Source: Congeria kusceri
Lineage: Eukaryota; Mollusca; Bivalvia; Myida; Dreissenidae
DNA length: 64,000 nucleotides
Assembly (NCBI GenBank): GCA_027627225.1
Contig: CM051030.1
Coordinates: 1,364,001 to 1,428,000, forward strand
Direction: 5' to 3'
Of this stretch, positions 35,270-47,337 are shown in pieces. Made by a program: the position numbers and the translations under genes. The notes beneath the pieces are model-generated. The model was given only the letters and a program-made list of their open reading frames with translations, was not told the DNA's origin and made no database searches. Within the stretch, counting starts at the first letter, position 1. Every line of letters begins with the position of its first letter.

Positions 35270-35407
35270 ATGAACTTATTTTTCTCGTCTGACTCCTGCT
35301 TAGTGCAACAGTCGTGTAGACAGCAGCCGAGTTCACATTCTTTGGTGTAGGTACGGCCCATCACTGAATATAAACATGACTCCATGGCGCCCCGGGGAAT
35401 GGCTTCT
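35270..35407 (-). CDS. STMC6/Shisa-like membrane protein, six-cysteine exon
   Basis: On the minus strand an acceptor (TTATCATTTTTATAG) and strong donor (TCAT|GTAAGG) bound a 138-bp exon with 45 full codons. It reads EAIPRGAMESCLYSVMGRTY then TKECELGCCLHDCCTKQ and a charged linker. It has exactly six cysteines in the order C-x12-C-x3-CC-x3-CC. A CC-x3-CC end just before one transmembrane helix is the signature I associate with Shisa, CYYR1 and VOPP1/WBP1 proteins (STMC6 class), which act as adaptors in membrane trafficking or receptor maturation. The last two bases (AT) join A of the transmembrane exon to give isoleucine. The exon starts with one base of a split codon, so an upstream exon, expected to hold the signal peptide, is missing from my annotation; the ATG within this exon is not likely the start. 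Confidence 0.6.
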
Positions 35408-35439
35408 CTATAAAAATGATAATAAAAATGATTCATTAT

Positions 35440-35635
35440 GATAATGATAATGATAATTATAATCGTCATACTACTTATACTGCTTCTGCTCAGGCTGCTG
35501 CTGTTGCTCCTACTACTACTATAACTACTACTACTTTTTGAAGTTCCTTGTGAATAAAATAATGATAGACAGATGGAGAGGTGGATGGATGGATGGATGG
35601 ATAGATAGGTGTTGGGTGAGTGTTTTTTTTTGGTG

Positions 35636-35666
<31 letters not shown>

Positions 35667-35740
35667 TGATTGATTGAGTGAGTGAGTGAGTGAGTGACTG
35701 AATGAGTGAATGAGTGAGTGAGTGAGTGAGTGATTTTGGT
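35440..35740. repeat. Compound microsatellite: ATAATG, GGAT, GATT and GAGT runs
   Basis: Successive runs are (ATAATG/GATAAT) at 35436-35460, GGAT at 35583-35605, GATT at 35636-35672 and GAGT at 35673-35735. Apparent frames rich in SLTH or NQSI on the minus strand are products of these runs. Confidence 0.9.
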
Positions 35741-36109
35741 AAAGGAGTACATAATCCATGGATGAATAAAACAGCGTGTTACGTAATTAAAAGAATTACA
35801 ACATGGACATTAAAATAGCCATACCATGTACACCAGCACCAAGGATGACACAATAAAGAGCAAGCTCTTATTTGGTGCCCTTATTCTATCTCCGTCTACT
35901 ACCTAATGCCGTTTAATGAACTGAACATATACACTGACCATTAATATAAGGCGAACCTATTCAAACATATTGAACAAAAATCACATGACACATAAACATC
36001 ATTATGTTGGTAGTTGCTGCAACAGATAGAACACATATCTGAGTCTGATCCTCTAAGAAACACTAGCTGCCAATAACAATGTACACAATAGCACACTATC
36101 TACAAGTGA

Positions 36110-36548
36110 TAACTTGCCAAGACACGTCTCATTTTTGCACAGTATAACAATGTACACACTATTTACAAGTGATTACCTGTCAATACACTTCTCATGTTTA
36201 AACTGTATAACAATGTACACACTATTAACACTTGATTACCTGTCAATAACACTTCTCAGTTGTGTAGTGTATAACAATGTACACACTATTTACAGTTAAC
36301 TACCTGTCAATACACTTCACTTTTGAAGAGTATAACAACGTTCTCACCATTTATAAGTGCTTACCTGTCAAGACACTTCAGTTTTTAAGAGTATAACAAC
36401 GCACTTCTCATTTTTGAAGAGTATTGCAACGTACAAATTATTTACAGTTGATTATCGGTCAAGACACTTCTCATTTTTGAAGAGTATGACAAATTAGAAA
36501 CTATTTACAAGTAATAACCTGTCAAGACACTTCTCATTTTTGAAGAGT
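36110..36548. repeat. Tandem repeat, about 60-66-bp units, seven copies
   Basis: Units share 'acttctcatttttgaaga', 'gtataacaatgtacacac' and 'tatttacaagtgattacctg'. Later copies are more diverged and of variable length. Confidence 0.85.
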
Positions 36549-36549
36549 G

Positions 36550-37440
36550 AAATCAACTCTACTGGTGCGCGAAGTTATGTGCAGACAAAAATCCAGCCGA
36601 AATCGACTTTAACTATAACCTGACATTGAATCGCTTTAAACAAATATTACTTATATTGCTTCAGAAGTTTATTCTGTGCCATTTTCAAGTATATTAGAAT
36701 AAACAATGACTTTCAAGCGTTATGTGTGCTAATTACATTTCACGTACCATACGAATCTCCGATTTTGCTTTTTATAGTTTTAGGCTAAAAACTTTCTGTT
36801 TGTTATACCTCTGTTCCTTATCTTGAATTCGAATAGTTTGCGTTGTAAAGTGTGTGTTTACCTGAAGAAATTGATTTATCTATCTTACATGGTCATGGTC
36901 ATGTACAGGTTTTAAACGCTCGATAACAACTTTACCTTTTAGAACGCAGTCCTTAATCAAATACACAGTAATATTATAATAATTATTAACACTTCCGTAA
37001 TATTTGAACTCAGCGTTATAAGTTTACTACACTCACTGAACACATAACACACTATTAAATTGTGAAATATATTTATATTCCGTATGTTTGCTTACAGTTG
37101 ATAATCTGTAACTTAAAGGCACAGGGTCCGCTTTAAAATAACAATATTTAAAAAATGATTTATTTATTTAATTTTATTTGTATTCGGAATTGAGTTTATT
37201 GACATATTAGAAAACATAAACCACGAGCCTTGGCGAATAAACTAATATTTTATCAACATTTACCTGGCATTCTATTTATCCCCCATTTTCTGTCTTTATT
37301 TTGTAAATAAACGAACGATAAATAGCACGATGAACATCATATGACGTCATCAAAATTAACTAAATGACGTCATTATGCTGTGCTTATTTGCTGTATGCAA
37401 CAGTGCGAAAAAATACAGCTAAGGTTATCTCAAGGGGTGT
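36550..37440. other. Unique AT-rich DNA, no gene supported
   Basis: A minus-strand donor-like CCAT|GTAAGA at about 36890 is preceded by an ATG pair and would be phase-compatible with the six-cysteine exon at 35407, but it would give only four residues without a signal peptide, so it is not called. Confidence 0.4.
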
Positions 37441-37449
37441 TATTTCGTC

Positions 37450-37595
37450 AATGCACACGTAATGATGGGATAAAATCTAAGTTTTACATGCGTACTCAGT
37501 GCACACGTAATGATGGGATAAAATCTAAGTTTTACATGCGTACTCAGTGCACACGTAATGATGGGATAAAATCTAAGTTTTACATGCGTACTCAG
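37450..37595. repeat. 48-bp tandem repeat, three nearly identical copies
   Basis: The unit CACACGTAATGATGGGATAA then AATCTAAGTTTTACATGCGT is repeated three times with no visible difference; open in frame as CTRNDGIKSKFYMRTQ. Confidence 0.9.
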
Positions 37596-38373
37596 TGGAC
37601 TGAAAAACAATCTTTAACACATGTATTTATTTGTTGATATTGTGAATGAGGTTGGGACAGAATTAAACCTCGATTTATTGTAAAATATCCAAATTTGTTG
37701 ATTGTGTATCATCAGTGTGCATGCTGAACGACTGTTCGAATATACGTTCTGTTAATTACAACACGTAGTGCAAGTGTTTTTTTCCGAATCAGACAGTGAA
37801 GCATGTGTTAACACTAATCACATATGTAAACACACTCTGTGTTGATAAACAATTGAGATGGATGACAAAATGTTTTCCGGATTAAGAAAACGTTGTTTAT
37901 TAATCTGGTGTAGCATTGAGCAACATTATTTTGTGTATTGTTTACTTTGTAGACTTTACAATATTTTATGCCCAAGCGGACACTGGGTCTTTAACACGAT
38001 CAAGTGTTGTGCGGTATGTCATTCAAAACACGGAAATAAAAAATTGACCAATTGTTATCTGCGCTTGTTTGGTTATCTTTGATATAACTATCTGTACACT
38101 ATGGCGGCATACTTTAGCATAAACAAACCAGATAATTTCGTGATGATTTGCGGAAAAGTTGTCAACTTGCAAGAAAATATACGCAGTTGACATGAAAACG
38201 TTTTTGTCCAATTCACTTACGGTTACAATATGAAATAGCCGACTTGACGTTAGTACCTTAAACGTAAGATAATTATTTACAGATCGCAATAGCTTTCGCG
38301 AAAAGTTTCACATATTCTTGAAATATTGAAAATTTTCATTTAAAATAATAACTATCTCGGCGGAATAGTTTAA

Positions 38374-38459
38374 CTTCGTCCTTTGAAAGCCAGAAGGTGT
38401 CATCAGCACATGTGCAAAGATGGATGATAGCCCCTTCTGCCTTTCAATGGACGAACTTG
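38374..38459. mobile_element. Palindromic element (86 bp)
   Basis: Arms of 26 bp: AACTTCGTCCTTTGAAAGCC then AGAAGG, mirrored by CCTTCTGCCTTTCAATGGAC then GAACTT. About 34 bases separate them. A reverse-oriented relative lies at 34688-34768. Confidence 0.75.
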
Positions 38460-39042
38460 TTAAAAACGAAAGACTGTAGACTGTAAAGCTCTTGTTTATC
38501 AAGTTTATCAATGGTAACGGATGCTTACCATGTTTCTACCTTATAAATCATTGGCCATGTAAAGTGGTGGCCGGATAATATTTCAGTCATCAAAAAAATA
38601 ATTAAAATATCAACAATATATCAACGATTCTATTGGATGAATATAATCTGTAAATGAAATCAACATCACCCACTGTATACAAAGAAACCAGTTTGATATC
38701 CGACTTGAAAACCGGTTATATTGAATTGAAATATAACCGCATCCAAATTTGGCTGCATATGTTTAATACACAAAAACTCAACTTCCGCGTTGCAATGTAC
38801 GCTTATTAGTGTTAATCTCCATATTTTTAATATAAATGTTGGTTATAGTGCACCTAAAATTAAAATCAATTAAATTAAAATAAATCGCAAAAGTGGCTAC
38901 AAATTTTCAAGTTTTGCGATTTTTCTGGCGACAGCGTTCTTTGTCCGAATTATTTGCTATTGAAATGACGTAAGAGACATTTTAGTCTAAGCGGTCTTGC
39001 TGATTCGGTTAACCTCGACAGTTATCGTGCATGTATTGATTT

Positions 39043-40215
39043 TTAGCTCGACTTTTCGAAGAAAAGGCAAGCTATTCTACTCGCCCCGCCGTCGGCGTCG
39101 GCGTCGAGCTAGGTTAAAGTTTATCGGTAAGCTAGTTATTCAGGAGTGGCTTGAAGGATTTCATTCAAACTTAAAACATATATTCTCCCCACATTAAAAT
39201 GAACCTATAGGCCAAGTTTGGTAACTCTAGTTTGAAATTTGTCAAAATTATGGGCCTTTTTACACTTAGAAATTTTACAAAAGCTATATGGGCAGGTTAA
39301 AGTTTTTCGGCAAGCTGGTTTTTCTGGAATGGATTAAGGGATTTCATTCAAACTTAGAACACTTATTCCCTATATGAAAATGAACTCATGGGCCATTTTT
39401 GATAACTCTAGTTTGAAATTTGTCAAAATTATGGGCCTTTTTACACTTAGAAATTTTACATATAAGTATATGGACAGGTTTAAGTTTTTCGGTAAGCTAG
39501 TCTCTCAACTTCTCGTTTCCACTCTCTAACTCGAGAACGGATTAAGCTATTGTAATGAAACTGCAAACATAGATACCTTATAGCGAGACCTGGCTAGGGA
39601 TTGCATATGGGGTGGGTGGGGTCAAGGCCACTGTTACTAAAAATATAAAAAACGGTTTCCTCTCAATAATTTGAGAACGCATTGAGATATTTTAATGAAA
39701 CTTAACACATTCATACCTTATATCGAGACCTCTCTTGGGATTGCATATAGGGTCAAGGTCAAGGTCACTGTTACTAAAATAGAAAAACGGTGACTGCTGA
39801 ATAACTTGAGAATGCATTGAGATATTTTAATGAAACTTTATACATAGATACCTTATATCAAGACCTCACTTGGGATTACGTATGGGGTGGGTGGGATCAA
39901 GGTCAAGGTCACTGTTACTAAAAATATAAAAATGGTTTCCGATCAATAACTTGAGAATGCATTAAGATATTTTAATGAAACATAATACATAGATACCTTA
40001 TATCGAAACCTCGCTTGGGATTGCATATGGGGTGGGTGGGGTCAAGGTCAATGTCACTTTAACTAAAAAATGTATTGATGTGCTGACTTTAATGCATTTT
40101 GTTAGAACAGTTTGGTTTTCGTGAAATTTCCATATTTCTTGTTTTAAAAAAAATGTCAGTACATTTGACAAGTACAAGAAAAGTCGAGCGCGCTGTCCTC
40201 CGACAGCTCTTGTTA
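39043..40215. mobile_element. Composite AGCTCGAC element with internal tandem units (about 1.17 kb)
   Basis: It opens with TTTTAGCTCGACTTTTCGAA and a CGTCGGCGTCGGCGTCG run, contains two units of an 'aattatgggcctttttacac' repeat (39230-39490) and four units of the GGTGGGGTCAAGGTCAC family (39500-40070). It closes with GAAAAGTCGAGCGCGCTGTC then CTCTTGTTA. The AGCTCGACTTTTC start and GAAAAGTCGAGC end are inverted. Confidence 0.7.
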
Positions 40216-40489
40216 GTAATGCAAGCGGTACGATTGAATTAACTGAAGCGTGAAACTAAATGCATATCGATAAGGTGACAACATGTGACTGATTATATGG
40301 CACAGGGCAATTAGATTGGCATTTTATTTGCATGTAGAACCAACAGCTTTTTTCTTTAATCGTCGATACTGTCAATTAATAGAAGTGTGCCATGTTTGTA
40401 ACAGATTAAGGACGAGCTCAATGTCTGGTTATTGTCATAGCATAGTTGTCGGTATGGCGTTGCTGGAGTCGACTGGCGTTGTTTTGGCC

Positions 40490-41842
40490 ATACATCTAAC
40501 CAATAACTTGAGACCTCCAGAGCGCCATACCCTTCATCTTTCCAATCACTTGATACCTCCAGAGCGCCAAACACTTCATCTATCCAATAACGTGATACCT
40601 CCAGAGCGCCATACACTTAATCTATCCGATAACTTGAGACCTCCAGAGCGCCATACCCTTCATCTTTCCAATCACTTGATACCTCCAGAGCGCCAAACAC
40701 TTCACCTATCCGATAACTTGATACCCCCAGAGCTCCATACACTTCATCTATCCAATAACTTGATACCTCCTGAGCGCCATACACTTCATCTTTCCAATCA
40801 CTTGATACCTCCAGAGCACCATACACTTCATCTATCCAATAACGTGATACCTCCAGAGCGCCATACAATTCATCTATCCGATAACTTGATACCCCCAGAG
40901 CTCCATACACTTCATCTATCCAATAACTTGATACCCCCAGAGCGCCATACACTTCATCTATCCAATAACTTGAGCCCTCCAGAGCACCATACACTTCATC
41001 TATCCAATAACGTGATACCTCCAGAGCGCCATACACTTCATCTATCCGATAATTTGATACCCCCAGAGCTCCATACACTTCATCTATACAATAACTTGAT
41101 ACCCCCAGAGCGCCATACACTTCATCTATCCAATAACTTGATACCTACAGAGCGCCATACATTTCATCTACCCAATAACGTGATACCTCCAGAGCTCCAT
41201 ACACTTCATCTATCCGATAACTTGATACCTCCAGAGCGCCATACACTTCTTCTATCCAATAACGTGATACCTCCAGAGCGCCATACACTTCATCTATCCG
41301 ATAACTTGATACCCCCAGAGCTCCATACACTTCATCTATATAATAACTTGATACCCCCAGAGCGCCATACACTTCATCTATCCAATAACTTGATACCTAC
41401 AGAGCGCCATACACTTCATCTACCCAATAACGTGATACCTCCAGAGCTCCATACACTTCATCTATCCGATAACTTGATACCTCCAGAGCGCCATGCACTT
41501 CATCTATCCAATAACTTGATACCTCCAGAGCTACATACACTTCATCTATCCAATAACTTGATACCTCAAGAGCTCCATACATTTCATCTATCCGATAACT
41601 TGATACCTACAGAGCGCCATACACTTCATCTATCCAATAACTTGATGCCTCCACAGCGCCATACACCTCATCTATCCGATAACTTGATACCCCCAGAGCT
41701 CCATACACTTCATCTATCCAATAACGTGATGCCTCCAGATCGCCATACACTTCATCTATCCAATAACTTGATACCTCCAGAGCGCCATACACTTCATCTA
41801 TCCAATAACATCTTTTCAATAATGTGATACCTCCAGAGCGCC
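40490..41842. repeat. 42-bp minisatellite, about 32 copies, with higher-order blocks
   Basis: The unit contains ACCTCCAGAGCGCCATACAC then TTCATCTATCCAATAACTTG. The plus strand stays open for 503 codons (40316-41827, repeating NLIPPERHTLHLSN) and the minus strand is also largely open. Copies differ by codon-changing and silent changes alike, as expected of non-coding repeat drift. A six-unit block of 252 bp is duplicated (about 41003-41254 and 41255-41506), and a three-unit block (126 bp) is duplicated near 40500-40750. Confidence 0.9.
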
Positions 41843-41904
41843 TCTGCTGGACCGGTATTCACAAAGCTTCGAAATTGTTCTTCAGGGAAATTCACCGATC
41901 AAAT

Positions 41905-42035
41905 TTTCCATGTGAAGTCCAGTGATTTCCATGTGAAGTCCAGTGATTTCCATGTGAAGTCCAGTGATTTTCCATGTGAAATCCAGTGATTTTCCATGTG
42001 AAGTCCAGTGATTTCCATGTGAAGTCCAGTGATTT
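41905..42035. repeat. 20-22-bp tandem repeat, six copies
   Basis: The unit TTCCATGTGAAGTCCAGTGA recurs with 1-2-bp length changes. Confidence 0.9.
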
Positions 42036-42663
42036 CTGTTAAAAAAGGTTTAAATAAAGACTTTGTGGTCATAGAAAACTGATATTTTCACACTCGTGGT
42101 TCCGCCACTCGTGAAAAGATGTTTTCTATTACCAGAGTTTATGTTGTGACATAAACATGTACATTAGCATTTCATTACGATATATTTACAAACACCGAAG
42201 TAGCTAAAATAAAGTGTTTATTATATGTATTATACGATTTGTATTTATGTTCTGTTTAATAATTTGCAGTTGTCTTGAGGTCGTTTTTTTATACAGTATG
42301 TAGATTGTTTTTCTTATACGGTCTGTGTTGTGTAAACACTGTATGCATACGTTGTCCTCTTGGACTTAATTGGCCTTCTGGATATTTGTCTCAAATACAC
42401 TTGTTAACGTGTAAACATGTTTTGTAACAAATATTGTAGATTAACTGGTTCTGGATTTCCTTGGAAAAATAGTATTTGATTTAATGGTATGCTATGTGGG
42501 AAAAGAATGAAAGTTACCAGTAAGCTATAACTTGATCAGTTGAGTGGAATTACTGCTAACGATCATTGTATTGTGAGTTTTCTAGATCTTTTTGTGAGAG
42601 CCGACTATTTTGATTTCAATATAAACAAAGCGAAACTCCAGTTGCGACAGCAGAAGAGAACTC

Positions 42664-42830
42664 ATTAGCAGCCCGAGGTCCTTTATTTATGGCAAGTGAC
42701 AATTGCCAAAAACAATACACAGGTCATCACAAAAACACATAACAAACACAAAACACACATGAATAAAACTGGGGTCACCGTCTCAGAACGGTCAATGCAA
42801 AGCATTGGGGGTTTAAACTGGTTTATGTGT
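42664..42830. repeat. Dispersed repeat with CACCGTCTCAGAACGGTCAA
   Basis: The stretch 'ggtcaccgtctcagaacggt', 'caatgcaaagcattgggggt', 'ttaaactggtttatg' is one I recall as widely dispersed in bivalves. The overlapping 84-residue minus-strand frame is hydrophobic but derives from this repeat. Confidence 0.55.
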
Positions 42831-42839
42831 TGATGCAAT

Positions 42840-44830
42840 TTAAGTACATATAATCTTATGTATATACTAAGTAAAATAACTTGAGCAAGAACTAGGATGT
42901 AAGCAAATATAAAATGCATATTTAAGTGAAAACCCAACTGATTATGGTCGTATTTTATTATAACATTGTGACGTTTATAACAAGCATAATGTTGACATTC
43001 ACTGGTTAACTGTCTTTAAAGGGAAGGACCAGTACTACTGGGGAAATGAAATGCTATTTATTTAATGATGACCCAATGAAATATATCAAGATTTATTGTT
43101 ATTGCAAAACTTATTTTACTAGTATAGTTGTATGTCAGACGCAGCGGGGCGTATATGTTGATCTAGACAAAAATATGACATTCCAGGAAATTTACAACGA
43201 GACCAAATGATTACCAAACAATAAACGGCAGCTGAGGTGGTGCAAATAATAGTATAATCATTATCTCAACGGGACATTAAGAAAGTGGGATTAGATTAAA
43301 AAAACACACCTGAAGCGCCATATGATCATTTCTTAACAAACAACAAGAGTAACATGAGACTATTTCGCGTTAATAGACAACGATAGGTTTATTCGTGTCG
43401 GCTCCACTCTGGTAATTATTTCTGTCCAGTCATTAAAACTAAGTATTAAAATCCGCGATTTATTCATTTTTATTTCTTTACACTTCTTTGTAGTGCTAAC
43501 AAATAGTTTATCATTATCTCCAAGCACAAATATTATTAGCAAATAATTAATTTTATTATTGGATCTTACAAATTTGACCGTTGCATAAAGCAGAGGTTTT
43601 CCCATAATGAGCATCAACTCCACTCATAGCATAAAACCATCAGTGAGCGAAATTATTGGAGTTTCGTGTTTGTATTTGTTCTTACTATGCCAATTCAAAT
43701 GTAAAACTAGATTTCATCGTCTAATTTTATGTTATGCTGTTGTAAAGGCTCCAGATGGATACATGGATTAATGGCAAAATAGAAAACCTGTGCTAAGATT
43801 GACTGTCTTCTGCCATACATTACTTTAAATCGTTCGCAACAATTTTTTCGACAAATTTTCTTAAAACTCCGCACATACATGCACCAATGTATACTAACAC
43901 CAAAACCATTAATAAAAAGAATGGCTCACCGAACTTGTTGGGAAAATATTTGATTTTAAATAGGGTACCTGTGTAGCCTTTTCCTGTTTCGTTTGAACAT
44001 TGTTTACATAAACAACGTATGAATTGCCAAAACAGAATGGAGATATTAAATGGATGATTTCGGACCTGATTTGTTTGGAAAAACTTTTTTTTATATTATT
44101 ACACATGTTTTATTAGCTTTTACTATTAAACAAGTTATTTTGAATGGACATTTGAGATGAAATTAGTATATTGTAATCTATATATAATAAAGAACAAATG
44201 AAGCAAAAGGAGAAATTAACCCAATTATTTTCTTTGTGTTGCGAACGTCTTTAAAGGTTACAATATACTAATTCCAATCCTTATGTAATTTTATGTAAAA
44301 GCGATAACTTTAACCAAAAATAAATGCAACATTTTACACATAGGGACCCTCATAACCATGCCTTTTCTTAAAGAGCATTCAAGCTGAATTGATTTACGCA
44401 ATAAAAAGGGTATGTCATGTATTATGTAAAAAAGAACTCGACACTAAACAAAGTTGACTGTTTTATCACCATCTTTTTAGCGGCTACTTTCTAGTTGAAT
44501 ATAACCCGCCTCAGCGCAAGTGTCATACTGTAGTCTCCAATCTTAAAACATATCAGTGATTTATTTGTGCATACCAATGCTTATCCTACCAACATCTCCA
44601 CAAAAGAATATCAAAGAAAGTGTCTAAACAAAAAAACATGTCTTCGAGTTAAGCTTGTTGATTAATTAGAGAGTACAGCCCTACATGACTTATTTATTTA
44701 GTGCGTTGTGACCTAAAGGCATTGCTACATACCGGTGCTCATTACCTACAGGTTAGATACTAGCAACTTATTGGGAATCCACAGGTTGTTCACTCGAAAG
44801 TAGGCCGTATTTCAAACAGTTTTATTCTTC
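42840..44830. other. Unique AT-rich DNA, no gene seen
   Basis: Only short frames of AT-driven composition (for example 43360-43623 and 43909-44106, minus strand). Confidence 0.5.
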
Positions 44831-44849
44831 TGTTAAAAGAGACAGTTCG

Positions 44850-45595
44850 GATGAATGGATGGATGGATGTAAAGAAAGTTGGTTGGATTGATGGATGGAT
44901 GGATGGATGGACGGACGGACGGACGGACGGACGGACGGACGGAGGGAGGGAGGGAGGGAGGGAGGGAGGGAGGGAGGGAGGGAGGGAGGGAGGGAGGGAG
45001 GGAGGGAGGGAGGGAGGGAGGGAGGGAGGGAGGGAGGGAGGGAGGGAGGGAGGGAGGGAGGGAGGGAGGGAGGGAGGGAGGGAGGGAGGGAGGGAGGGAG
45101 GGAGGGATGCATGGATGCATGGATGCATGGATGGATGGATGGATGCATGGATGGATGCATGGATGCATGCTTGGATGCATGGATGCATGGATGCATGGAT
45201 TGATGGATGGATGCATGGATGCATGGATGGATGCATGGATGCATGGATGGATGCATGGATGGATGCATGGATGGATGCATGGATGGATGCATGGATGGAT
45301 GGATGGATGCATGGATGGATGGATGGATGCATGGATGGATGGATGGGTGCATGGATGGATGCATGGATGGATGGATGGATGCATGGATGGATGCATGGAT
45401 GGATGCATGGATGGATGCATGGATGCATGCATGGCCGGATGCATGCATGGATGGATGCGCATTGATGGATGCATGCATGGATGAATGCATGCATGGATGG
45501 ATGCATGGATGCATGGATGGATGGATGGATGGGTGGATGTATGGATAAATATATGGATGGATGGACGAATCGATGAATGGATCGATGAATGGATT
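44850..45595. repeat. Large tetranucleotide array: GGAT, GGAC, GGAG, then GCATGGAT
   Basis: Sharp switches of motif occur: GGAT (about 44890-44909), GGAC (about 44910-44940), about 42 copies of GGAG (44941-45107), and then GGAT interspersed with GCAT in an 8- or 12-bp rhythm to about 45560. Long frames on both strands in all phases are artefacts. Confidence 0.95.
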
Positions 45596-46015
45596 TTATT
45601 TTCTTGCTATAATTAATACTCGAGATACAACTGTTGACTGTTATGCACGCATCGTATTTTGAATTGGCCAATAATTGTGCTGCTTCAAACTCAATGGCTG
45701 CAAATTGACCGTATTATTGAAATCATTAGTTCCCCAAATTAGTTTTATTGATTACACAATTTGAGATATTGCCTGATTATATTTGCAACTCTTTTTGCAT
45801 GATGACATTCAATAAAGACGAAGATAACATCGCTACCTTTTTCTTTGCATACAACATATACAATTCAACAAGATAAAATTATCATGTTCAAAGCAATTAG
45901 AAAAGATCATAGAAAGTCAGTGTTGTATAATGGGGTCTTACGATTGCATGATAGCCCGCCATGTTGCTTCTTTAAGTGGACGATATTATTTTTGTGTATT
46001 ATTTTTGAAATAAGG

Positions 46016-46896
46016 TATTTGTCGTCCTTTCGTTTTGGCGTGCATGCTTAGCGGAAGGCGCCAACACGCCAAAACGAAAGGACGACAAATGTCTTAATTG
46101 TCGTATCGGCGCGCTTATTCGTCGTTCTGGCGTGTTGTCGTTTTGGCGCCCTTCAAACCCGCCAGAACGCCAGAACGACAAATCTAAGGCGCCAATACGC
46201 TAAATAAGGACGGCCATAACGAGATATTTAAGTGTCGTGTTGTCGTTATGGCGCGTACAAATTTGTCGTATTGTCGCCCTTATTTTATCGTTGTGGCGCG
46301 TTGGCGCGTTAGAAGGCCGCCAACACGCCGTCACGCCAGAACAATAAATATGCGCGCCGATACGACAAATCAGGTATTTGTCGTTCTGGCGTGTTGTCGT
46401 TTTGGCGCCCTTCAAATGCGCCAACACGCCAAAACGACATGGCAGAAATCAGCCACCATACAATTAAGATATTTGTCGTCCTTTCGTATTGGCGTGTTGG
46501 CGCCTTCCGCTAAACATGTACGCCAAAACGAAGGGACGACAAATACCTTATTTCTCGTATCGGCGCGCTTTTTGTCGTTCTGGCTTGTCGGCGCGTTGGC
46601 GTCCTTCAAACCAGCCAGAACGCCAGAACGACAAATCCGAGGCGCCAATACGCCAAATAATGGGCACCAGAACGAGAGATTTATGTGTCTTGTTGTCGTT
46701 CTGGCGGGTACAAACTTGTCGTATTGGCGCTCTTACTTTGTCGTTCTGGCGTGTTGGCGCGTTTGAAGGGCGCCAACACGCCGACACGCCAAAACGACAA
46801 GTACCTTTATTTGTCGTATGGGCGCGTATATTTGTCGTTCTGGCGTGTCGGCGTGTTGGCGCCCCTCAAAGGCGCCAACACGCCAGAACGATATGG
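46016..46896. repeat. CpG-rich array of about eight imperfect hairpins
   Basis: Modules of 60-85 bp are built from TTTGTCGTTCTGGCGTGTTG and its complement CAACACGCCAGAACGACAAA. The first (46017-46042 with 46065-46090) has perfect 26-bp arms around a 22-nt loop; others start near 46111, 46236, 46377, 46471, 46570, 46735 and 46828. The array has two halves, each ending in a 'ggcagaa(a)tcagccaccatac' phrase (46440 and 46891), so a unit of about 450 bp is itself duplicated. CG dinucleotides are very dense compared with the rest of the window. Open frames across it are artefacts of stop-poor sequence. Confidence 0.9.
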
Positions 46897-46924
46897 CAGA
46901 ATTCAGCCACCATACAGCAGCGAC

Positions 46925-47300
46925 ACAACGAAAATCAAAATCAGAGTCTGATGCAGACGACAGCCCGAGGTAGGTGTTATTTTAGTAATGTGCATGAAAA
47001 TTTTTCAGAGATTCGTGCTGGCAAACAGAGCGGGATGAAGACAACAACCTTCGTTTGATGCGGACAACAGCCCAGTGCTGACAACATCCTGAGTTTGATG
47101 CAGACAACAGAGCCTGATGCTGACAACAACCTTCATTTGATGCATACAACAGAGCCTGATGCTGACAACAATCAGAGCTTGATGCAGGCAACAGAGCCCG
47201 ATGCAGTCAACATCCAGAGTTGATGCAGGCAACAGAGCCCGATGCAGACAACAACCATCGTTAGATGCAGACAACAGAGCCAGATGCAGATGACAATGGA
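46925..47300. repeat. Imperfect minisatellite, about 36-bp units, GATGCAGACAACA
   Basis: Units of the form 'agcctgatgcagacaacaac' with CTGACAACA variants follow directly on the hairpin array. Similar wording continues weakly to 47560. Confidence 0.8.
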
Positions 47301-47337
47301 TGGCGACATTAATCAAAGCTAAGTTTGTTTTATATGT

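Noticed and set aside
40316..41827. 503-codon open frame as a protein-coding gene
   Set aside because: It is produced by a 42-bp repeat whose length is a multiple of three; the opposite strand is also open, and unit changes do not favour silent sites.
44790..45671. Long overlapping frames rich in HPSI, GREG, MDGW
   Set aside because: They exist in several phases on both strands because of the tetranucleotide array.
46248..47058. Frames of 172 and 189 residues as genes
   Set aside because: They cross the hairpin array and exist in several phases and both strands because the GC-rich repeat lacks stops.
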